Shown here: positions 6,119 to 10,975 of the stretch, in pieces
How the letters are laid out: each line of letters starts with the position of its first letter
Numbering within the stretch: position 1 is the first letter of the stretch
NCBI GenBank assembly: GCA_947470005.1
Contig: CANISA010000030.1
Coordinates: forward strand, 1-10,975
DNA from: Legionellaceae bacterium
Lineage (GTDB): Bacteria > Pseudomonadota > Gammaproteobacteria > Legionellales > Legionellaceae
Length of the DNA stretch: 10,975 bases
Direction of reading: 5' to 3'
The notes under the pieces: generated by a model
The model's database searches: none
Seen by the model: only the letters and a program-made list of their open reading frames with translations
Told to the model about the DNA's origin: nothing
Position numbers and translations under genes: made by a program

Positions 6119-6276
6119 GACGGTTTATCGTCATCATCATTCAAGGCTCGACGAAATTGTTTTATCGCGTGCCCGAGATCAGTGCCCAGGGTTTTGAGCT
6201 TGTTCGCGCCAAATAGCGCGATGATGATGAGGAAAATCAGTAACAATGACAATGGACTGATGCCGCTTAATCCCAT
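6115..6276 (-). CDS. tatA: Sec-independent translocase subunit TatA
   Basis: TatA oligomerises to form the protein-conducting element of the Tat system. The 53-residue protein has the family pattern: short N-terminus MGLSGISP, membrane helix LSLLLIFLIIIALF (9-22), the FGANKLKTLGTDLG hinge and amphipathic helix start, AIKQFRRAL, and an acidic tail (DDDDKPS). The start ATG 6276 is chosen because CAGGAG lies 5 bases upstream; the frame extends further up to 6318, but that part overlaps the end of ubiB. It begins 1 base after the ubiB stop and overlaps tatB by 4 bases, so it is co-translated with both. Confidence 0.93.
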   Translation of the reverse strand: MGLSGISPLSLLLIFLIIIALFGANKLKTLGTDLGHAIKQFRRALNDDDDKPS

Positions 6277-6277
6277 G

Positions 6278-7852
6278 TTAACTCCTGAGTATATGCCAAT
6301 GGATGAGGCCGCCGACAAGCAGTAAGCTGGTTAAAAGTCCGACGCTTAAGCCTCGCCAAAATCCATATGGGGTGGTTGAATGAGAAACAGGTGTGCTTTT
6401 TTGATCCAGTAGTTCCAGGCGTTTCGCTCGACTTAACAGCAAGACTTCGTTCAATAAGCGCGGCATGTGGGGTAGTTGCTCGACTAAAAAAGGAAGGTTA
6501 CCGCGAAGGTGATTGAAAAATGCTTTAGGCCCGATTTGATCGCGCACCCATTGTTCAAGAAAGGGCTTAGCGGTTGCCCATAAATCGAGCTCCGGGTCGA
6601 GTTGACGGCCGAGGCCCTCAACCGCCAGTAATGTCTTTTGGAGTAAGAGCAATTGGGGTTGAACTTCCATTTGAAATCGTCGCGCGACCTGAAATAATCT
6701 TAATACGACCAGCGCAAACGAAATATTTTTCAACGGTTGTTCAAAAATAGGTTCGCATACGGTGCGAATGGCGCTTTCAAATTCATCAATGCGTGTGTTG
6801 CGGGAAACCCAGCCTGACTCGACGTGTAAGGTGGCCACACGGCGGTAATCGCGGTTAAAAAAGGCCAGTAAGTTTTCGGCAAGGTATCGCTTGTCACTGT
6901 CATCGAGCGTGCCCATGATGCCAAAATCAATGCAAATATACTGGGGGTTTTGAGGGTGGTGACGAGAGACAAAAATATTGCCTGGGTGCATGTCCGCGTG
7001 GAAAAAACAATCCCGAAACACTTGAGTGAAGAAAATCGTGACGCCACGTTCGGCTAATCGTTTGAGGTTGACACCGTGTGCATTTAACGCAGCGAGATCC
7101 GTCACGGGAATTCCATAAATTCGCTCCATGACGAACACATTGGCACGCACGTAGTCCCAATAGACCGTAGGGACATGGAGCAGGGGAGATTGTTTGAAAT
7201 TTCGTTTTAATTGACTCGCGTTGGCTGCTTCTCGTTGTAAATCAAGCTCATCAAATAGCGTTTGTTCAAATTCACAGACGATTTCTTTGGGCTTAAAGCG
7301 CTTGCCATCCGGCCAGTATTTATCTGCTAAGGCTGCGATGCTATGCAAAATATTGAGATCTTGTGTGATTAATTTCCGTATGTTGGGACGCAGAATTTTA
7401 ACCACCACATCTTCGCCACTGGTTAAGGTCGCCGCGTGAACTTGAGCGATGGAGGCAGAGGCTAACGGTGTCGCATCAAACTGGGCAAAGACGTCATAGG
7501 CTGAGCGCCCAAACGCTGATGCGATGATTTGCAGCGCTTGTTCACTTCTAAAAGGGGACACATTGTCTTGTAGTTTAGCGAGCTCTGCAGCGAGGTCCGG
7601 CGGTAAAATATCGGGTCGAGTGGAAAGTGCCTGTCCAAATTTGACAAAAATAGGACCTAACTCTTCTAACGTTTTACGAAGCGCTACTCCGCGGCTCAAG
7701 GTGTTTCGTCGAAACCAATTCCAAGGGTTTAAGTAGACGATGAACCGAAAAGGGCCGAATAATCGCAAGCTTACGATTACCTGATCCAGGCCATTTTGTG
7801 CAAGGATGGTGTTAATATGCAACAGTCGAATGATCTGCCTAAGGTGTTTCAT
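6278..7852 (-). CDS. ubiB: UbiB, ATPase/kinase-like ubiquinone biosynthesis protein
   Basis: UbiB is an atypical kinase-fold (ABC1/ADCK) membrane protein needed for ubiquinone production; its family shows ATPase activity. The 524-residue protein has the KxGQ motif (K71-Q74) followed by STRPDILP, the alanine-rich nucleotide loop ASASIAQVHA (131-140), VVVKILRP with Lys152, the DELDLQREAAN block (201-211), the catalytic-loop HADMHPGN (285-292) and the DFG at 309-311. A C-terminal membrane segment lies at about 497-520. The start ATG 7852 matches the family N-terminus (MKHLRQIIRLLHIN); a 20-codon upstream extension to 7912 overlaps ubiJ and is not family-like. It overlaps ubiJ by 14 bases and has no strong ribosome binding site, so coupling is likely. 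Confidence 0.96.
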   Translation of the reverse strand: MKHLRQIIRLLHINTILAQNGLDQVIVSLRLFGPFRFIVYLNPWNWFRRNTLSRGVALRKTLEELGPIFVKFGQALSTRPDILPPDLAAELAKLQDNVSPFRSEQALQIIASAFGRSAYDVFAQFDATPLASASIAQVHAATLTSGEDVVVKILRPNIRKLITQDLNILHSIAALADKYWPDGKRFKPKEIVCEFEQTLFDELDLQREAANASQLKRNFKQSPLLHVPTVYWDYVRANVFVMERIYGIPVTDLAALNAHGVNLKRLAERGVTIFFTQVFRDCFFHADMHPGNIFVSRHHPQNPQYICIDFGIMGTLDDSDKRYLAENLLAFFNRDYRRVATLHVESGWVSRNTRIDEFESAIRTVCEPIFEQPLKNISFALVVLRLFQVARRFQMEVQPQLLLLQKTLLAVEGLGRQLDPELDLWATAKPFLEQWVRDQIGPKAFFNHLRGNLPFLVEQLPHMPRLLNEVLLLSRAKRLELLDQKSTPVSHSTTPYGFWRGLSVGLLTSLLLVGGLIHWHILRS

Positions 7853-8456
7853 GGCGAGCCAAATATTGGTTGATGTGGGCGTTGATGCGCTCGACACGAA
7901 GGGACAATGCATCGATGTCGTTGAAAAAATCGTTTACCTCTTCACGGGGAGGAAAGGCGTGCACCTCTTCTTGCAGGTATTCGGTGACATGATGTTTCAT
8001 GGAGGTTTGAACCTGTTGCTTGAACGCAAGGCCTCGGCGAACAACGGCACCAATTTGATGAGCAACCACATCCCCAGTAAAATGAGCCAAATGCCCTTCC
8101 CAATCAATATCAATGCTATCAAACAGTTCTTTGACGGATTGTCCGAGCAGGACATTGCCGGATATTTTGATCTGATCATTAAACAACGAACGGACTTTAG
8201 AGGCGGGCAAGAGGCTTAAACGAATGAGGCCTAAGGGGCTGCTGTGAATGATGGTATCAGCCTGTCCTTCATACTGTGCTAGTAATTGAATGTCTTGATG
8301 CATAAAGCGTATAAAAAAATGGACCTGAAGGGGGCTGATGATGATTTCCAATACGTTGCCATGCAATGCTTCAATCTTCATCGGCATGGATGGGTCTAAC
8401 CCCAGGGCGTGATTGATTGCCTTTTGTAAAGCGGATAATGAAAATTCCTTGATCAT
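7839..8456 (-). CDS. ubiJ: UbiJ, SCP2-domain ubiquinone biosynthesis accessory factor
   Basis: UbiJ binds hydrophobic ubiquinone intermediates through its SCP2 domain and helps assemble the soluble ubiquinone-synthesis complex. The 205-residue product begins MIKEFSLSALQKAIN and keeps the SCP2 pattern through about residue 110 (IEALHGNVLEIIISP, FFIRF, ADTIIHSSPLGLI, IKISGNVLLGQ), followed by DIDWEGHLAHFTGDVVAHQ and a charged, coiled-coil-like C-terminal tail. The overall sequence is only moderately conserved, so position between ubiE and ubiB is important evidence. The start at 8456 is chosen over 8504 because the longer form overlaps the end of ubiE; the gap from the ubiE stop is 7 bases. Confidence 0.88.
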   Translation of the reverse strand: MIKEFSLSALQKAINHALGLDPSMPMKIEALHGNVLEIIISPLQVHFFIRFMHQDIQLLAQYEGQADTIIHSSPLGLIRLSLLPASKVRSLFNDQIKISGNVLLGQSVKELFDSIDIDWEGHLAHFTGDVVAHQIGAVVRRGLAFKQQVQTSMKHHVTEYLQEEVHAFPPREEVNDFFNDIDALSLRVERINAHINQYLARHETP

Positions 8457-8463
8457 AGCGGTC

Positions 8464-9216
8464 TCAATATTTGTGGGCGATGTGCAGAGCAACAATCCCA
8501 CCACTTAAATTATGGTAATGACAATCCTCAAAGCCTGCCTGTTCAATCATGGATTGTAATTCGTCTTGAGGGGGATGCATACGAATGGATTCAGCTAAGT
8601 ATTGGTAACTGGCAGAATCTTGCGCAAAAACGTGCCCAAGCTTGGGCAAAACATGAAAGGAATAGTAATCATACAGCGGTTTTAACCCGGGAAGCGTTGG
8701 TGTGGAAAATTCAAGCACCAGAAGTTTAGCGCCTGGTTTACAGACACGATACATCGAACGCAGTGCGGCGGCTTTATCTGTGACATTACGAAGGCCAAAC
8801 GCCATCATGATGCAATGAAAGTGATTATCGGCAAAGGGAAGGCATTCTGCATTGGCTTGTACATAATCAAGGTTGGCGTACAGGCCCTCATCAAACAGAC
8901 GATCGCGGCCGACGGTTAACATGGCGGCATTGATGTCTGCAAGAATCACGTGACCTGTGGGTCCGACGCGTTGGCATAATAATCGCGTTAAATCCCCACT
9001 TCCTCCAGCAAGGTCAAGAACACATTGACCTGCACGAACCTGGCTGAGCAGCACCGCGAGGTGCTTCCAAAGGCGATGAATGCCGAAGGACATCAGATCG
9101 TTCATTAAATCATAACGTTTGGCCACCGAGTGAAACACCTCGGTCACTTTTTTTTCTTTGTCGTTCCATGCGACGGATTGAAAACCAAAGTGAGTCGTTT
9201 TTTCCGGAAGGGTCAT
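8464..9216 (-). CDS. ubiE: UbiE, ubiquinone/menaquinone C-methyltransferase
   Basis: UbiE is the SAM-dependent C-methyltransferase that methylates the quinone ring in ubiquinone synthesis (and demethylmenaquinone where present). The 250-residue protein has THFGFQSV (8-15), [25 protein letters not shown] (28-51), the SAM motif [12 protein letters not shown] (66-77), the acidic AD (93-94), FGLRNVTD, the [14 protein letters not shown] block and SIRMHPPQ near the C-terminus. Length is the family norm. The ATG at 9216 fits the family start although no strong ribosome binding site is seen. It is the first gene of the ubi-tat operon; the usual order ubiE-ubiJ-ubiB is kept. Confidence 0.97.
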   Translation of the reverse strand: MTLPEKTTHFGFQSVAWNDKEKKVTEVFHSVAKRYDLMNDLMSFGIHRLWKHLAVLLSQVRAGQCVLDLAGGSGDLTRLLCQRVGPTGHVILADINAAMLTVGRDRLFDEGLYANLDYVQANAECLPFADNHFHCIMMAFGLRNVTDKAAALRSMYRVCKPGAKLLVLEFSTPTLPGLKPLYDYYSFHVLPKLGHVFAQDSASYQYLAESIRMHPPQDELQSMIEQAGFEDCHYHNLSGGIVALHIAHKY

Positions 9217-9248
9217 GAGGTCTGCGTGTTCTCATTAGAATAGGGTGT

Positions 9249-9277
9249 ATCTTAACGTATCTTATACGTGTAGTCAT
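9249..9277 (-). promoter_or_regulatory. Possible ubiE promoter
   Basis: On the minus strand ATGACT (9277-9272) and TAAGAT (9254-9249) are spaced by 17 bases, each matching the sigma-70 consensus at four of six bases. The -10 lies in a short direct repeat (plus strand GTATCTTA at 9247-9254 and again at 9257-9264). The match is weak and the call rests mainly on position in the gap ahead of ubiE. Confidence 0.3.
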
Positions 9278-9282
9278 GTAAT

Positions 9283-9310
9283 GGGTGGGCACGTTCTGTT
9301 TATCCCACCC
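9283..9310 (-). other. GC-rich inverted repeat between the secreted-protein gene and ubiE
   Basis: GGGTGGG (9283-9289) and CCCACCC (9304-9310) can pair into a 7-base stem with a 14-base loop, starting 9 bases after the stop of the secreted-protein gene. No T tract follows on either strand, so it may be a transcript-end or processing structure rather than a simple intrinsic terminator. Confidence 0.4.
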
Positions 9311-9319
9311 TGCATCGCA

Positions 9320-9742
9320 TTAGGATGGTTGAACCGGTGCGGTGCCAACATCCTCGGCTTCAGGATCGGGATCGTGCATGGTGTCGCCATCATCACCACT
9401 GCCATCTCCCAACGCATCAGGGGCATTTTGTGCCGGATGATTGGGTTGGGTCGCCGTTGGTGGTGTTGTCTCGGTGTTGTTGAATGTTGATGGATTGGGC
9501 TGAGCGGTCACCGGGGGTACCGCCGTGGTCGGGTTTGGGTTGGTGATCGGTGCGGGAGGGGCTTTTGGTCTGCCCACGGGCTGTTGTGTGGAGCCATAGG
9601 GGTTTGCATCAGATGCGTCAGGATCTTCCGCAAAGGTCTCAGGAGGATTGGCTGCATCTGAGGGGGAGTTGTAGTCATCAGCGTAGACGAAAGAAGACAT
9701 GCCTCCCAGAACGAGGAGCAGTGAGAGTGTTATTTTTTTCAC
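9320..9742 (-). CDS. Small secreted proline-rich protein, function unknown
   Basis: I do not recognise a family. The 140-residue product begins with a clear Sec signal peptide: MKK, a hydrophobic core (ITLSLLLVLGG) and a cleavage context FVYA before DD, predicting cleavage after residue 21. There is no cysteine, so it is not a lipoprotein. The mature part is low-complexity: about 25 prolines in 119 residues, many Thr, Asn and Ala in the centre (APPAPITNPNPTT), and acidic ends (DGSGDDGDTMHDPDPEAED). This suggests a disordered periplasmic or exported protein, perhaps a linker or surface protein. The start is GTG (9742), supported by AAGG 7 bases upstream and by the signal peptide. It has its own promoter at 9778-9806. 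A spurious ORF is unlikely given the signal peptide and promoter together. Confidence 0.75.
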   Translation of the reverse strand: MKKITLSLLLVLGGMSSFVYADDYNSPSDAANPPETFAEDPDASDANPYGSTQQPVGRPKAPPAPITNPNPTTAVPPVTAQPNPSTFNNTETTPPTATQPNHPAQNAPDALGDGSGDDGDTMHDPDPEAEDVGTAPVQPS

Positions 9743-9777
9743 GGTTGTGCCTTATGAATCAGAGTGCTTGTCTTATT

Positions 9778-9806
9778 GATATAGTTGATCGGTGATTGTT
9801 CGTCAA
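9778..9806 (-). promoter_or_regulatory. Sigma-70-type promoter of the secreted-protein gene
   Basis: On the minus strand TTGACG (9806-9801) and TATATC (9783-9778) are separated by exactly 17 bases. The -35 matches five of six consensus bases and the -10 four of six. The predicted transcript starts near 9770, about 28 bases before the GTG start codon, with an AAGG ribosome binding site between. It is the best promoter match I found in the window. Confidence 0.65.
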
Positions 9807-9828
9807 GTGATGTTGGAGAGCTCGGAAT

Positions 9829-10263
9829 TTATTTGAGAAGCAATTGTTGGCAGGCGTTGAGGTAATGTGTTTCATCTGGCATGGTTTGATGTCGTTGGGC
9901 GAGCCACAAACACTCCGCAAGGCATTCCATGATCAGGTGCTCCGCTGCTTTGGCGCAGGATTGGCTTAACGTTAATTGATCAAAGACGGCGGTCATGCCT
10001 AACGGTCGATTGGTTGCGATGTGTTCACGTATGGCTAAATGCAGGCCCATGTGCAAAAACGGATTGGTTTCCCCGAGCTCGGGGAAATAAACGTGATCGG
10101 GGTGTTCTGGAATTTCGTCTAACATCGCCTGGTATTCAGGGTGATCGAGAATGACAAGAACGATCTGCTGCTCCAGAGGGAGCAGGGGTTGTTGTTGCTT
10201 GTATTTCGACCAACTGGTAAAAAACTGAAGGCGCACGTCAGGTACGCTGTTGCCGTAAAACAT
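9829..10263 (-). CDS. DUF1841 family protein
   Basis: The 144-residue protein matches the DUF1841 family as I recall it: an N-terminal MFYGNSVPDVR.FF.SW.KY, then PLEQQIV.VILDHPEYQ, the conserved YFPELGETNPFLHMGLHLAIREHIATNRP (about residues 59-87), and a C-terminal LMECLAECLWLAQR followed by MPDETHYLNACQQL. Its role is not known. The histidine-rich, helical central motif (FLHMGLHLAIREH) is the most conserved part and could hold a metal or cofactor, which is only a guess. The ATG at 10263 has AAGGA 8 bases upstream. It starts 25 bases after the anmK stop on the same strand, so the two are probably co-transcribed. No signal peptide or membrane segment is seen. Confidence 0.88.
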   Translation of the reverse strand: MFYGNSVPDVRLQFFTSWSKYKQQQPLLPLEQQIVLVILDHPEYQAMLDEIPEHPDHVYFPELGETNPFLHMGLHLAIREHIATNRPLGMTAVFDQLTLSQSCAKAAEHLIMECLAECLWLAQRHQTMPDETHYLNACQQLLLK

Positions 10264-10288
10264 GTTCAGGATCCTTTGTTTGTGGTGA

Positions 10289-10975
10289 TTAGTTTAACAC
10301 ATCCTTGTTTCTGTCCAGAAGTGCTTTAACCGCGGCGGTTGCTCCCAACGGGGGGAGGTGTGCTTTGCCGCCGGATAACGGCACGGGAACACGCGTGGTT
10401 CCTGGTGTGCTTAACGGAAGATTTTTTAAGCTGCGAACAGCAAAATAAGCGATGAGTTGTGCTTCCATGGCGCAGCTATTCCAGCCGGCTTCATCTGCCG
10501 TTTCTAGTGTCATCGTTAAACCAAACGTGGTTTTAAGTCGAGCGGCTAATTCACGTTTGATAACGGGGTTGTACCCGCCGCCGCCTGCGAGCACCCAATA
10601 CGACGGGATTTGATGCGCATGCAAATCGAGCAAGCTTAAACTGCGCACGATGGCTTCGGCGGTAAAGGCTTCCAGTGTTGCACAGGCATCCGCTAATGAC
10701 AGCGCATCTAACGCGGGGATAAGCACCAGGTCGCGGATATCCAATGATTTAGGGGGTCGCATGAGGAAATAAGAGGAGCCCTCTTTTGGTATGCTGTCAT
10801 TAAACAGCGCGTCAATCACGCTTTCATGGATCATCCCGTGAAGGCCATGCTGGCCATCTTTGTCCATCGACTCGTGCCCTTGGGTGTGTTTTTTGATCAA
10901 TGCATCGATCAGGCCATTCCCAGGCCCGGTATCAAATCCGATGAGCTGTTCGATGTGTTCGTTTAAAATAAGCGA
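10289..10975 (-). CDS. anmK: Anhydro-N-acetylmuramic acid kinase, N-terminal part beyond the window
   Basis: AnmK phosphorylates 1,6-anhydro-N-acetylmuramic acid with ring opening, giving MurNAc-6-phosphate in peptidoglycan recycling. The frame is open from the right edge to the stop at 10289, giving the C-terminal 228 residues; about 140 N-terminal residues are expected outside the window (E. coli AnmK has 369). Visible family motifs are IGFDTGPGNGLIDA (fragment residues 12-25), DKDGQ (38-42), PPKS (74-77), the glycine-rich VLAGGGGYNP (128-137) and MEAQLIAYFA (170-179), which holds the conserved Glu of the family's ATP and sugar site. The segment before it reads DEAGWNSCA, where E. coli has a different GISGDD stretch. 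It is upstream of, and probably co-transcribed with, the DUF1841 gene. Confidence 0.93.
   Translation of the reverse strand, partial: SLILNEHIEQLIGFDTGPGNGLIDALIKKHTQGHESMDKDGQHGLHGMIHESVIDALFNDSIPKEGSSYFLMRPPKSLDIRDLVLIPALDALSLADACATLEAFTAEAIVRSLSLLDLHAHQIPSYWVLAGGGGYNPVIKRELAARLKTTFGLTMTLETADEAGWNSCAMEAQLIAYFAVRSLKNLPLSTPGTTRVPVPLSGGKAHLPPLGATAAVKALLDRNKDVLN

Noticed and set aside
7853..7912. Twenty-codon N-terminal extension of ubiB
   Set aside because: It overlaps the end of ubiJ, and UbiB proteins begin at the MKHLRQ-like sequence.
7806..8219. Plus-strand ORF of 137 codons
   Set aside because: It is antisense to ubiJ and the ubiB start, both of which show clear family motifs.
1..10975. 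tRNA or rRNA genes, insertion sequences, integrase genes, attachment sites
   Set aside because: No cloverleaf-like segment, transposase or integrase frame, or terminal inverted repeats were seen; nearly all of the window is accounted for by the listed genes.

Overview
The window looks like a piece of gammaproteobacterial chromosome, most probably from the Legionellales. This rests on the gene content: the ubiE-ubiJ-ubiB-tatA-tatB order, a DUF1841 protein, a tatC that is not in one operon with tatAB, and the general sequence style of RsmA, ThiE and AnmK. The Gammaproteobacteria call is firm; the order is an inference from memory of related genomes. Coding density is high, genes overlap by a few bases, and there are no tRNA, rRNA, CRISPR or insertion-sequence signals.

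Layout, left to right. Positions 1-1247 (minus) hold the 5' part of a TraI_2/TraI_2_C relaxase-like gene that starts with TTG and runs off the left edge. It lies 25 bases behind rsmA (1273-2058, minus), so the two probably share a transcript. After a short divergent promoter region comes a plus-strand operon: thiE, thiM, thiD, tenA, tatC (2156-5825), all overlapping or 1 base apart. The four thiamine genes form a salvage cassette: TenA recovers the aminopyrimidine from degraded thiamine, ThiD phosphorylates the pyrimidine, ThiM phosphorylates the thiazole, and ThiE joins the two. No de novo genes (thiC, thiG, thiS) are present here and no TPP riboswitch is seen.

tatC ends tail to tail with tatB (5897-6118, minus), separated by two hairpins, one a good terminator for the minus strand. 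The minus-strand operon ubiE-ubiJ-ubiB-tatA-tatB (9216 down to 5897) combines three ubiquinone biosynthesis genes with two Tat translocase subunits. With tatC, the window encodes a full TatABC system.

Further right on the minus strand are a small secreted proline-rich protein of unknown function with a clear sigma-70-type promoter (9320-9742), a DUF1841 protein (9829-10263) and the C-terminal 228 residues of AnmK (10289-10975), a peptidoglycan recycling kinase that runs off the right edge.

The most notable features are a perfect 48-base in-frame tandem duplication at the start of tenA, a relaxase-like protein that has lost its HD-type metal ligands and sits in a housekeeping operon, and the convergent position of tatC, which suggests an inversion with a breakpoint between tatB and tatC. 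I did not find a convincing wholly new multi-gene system.
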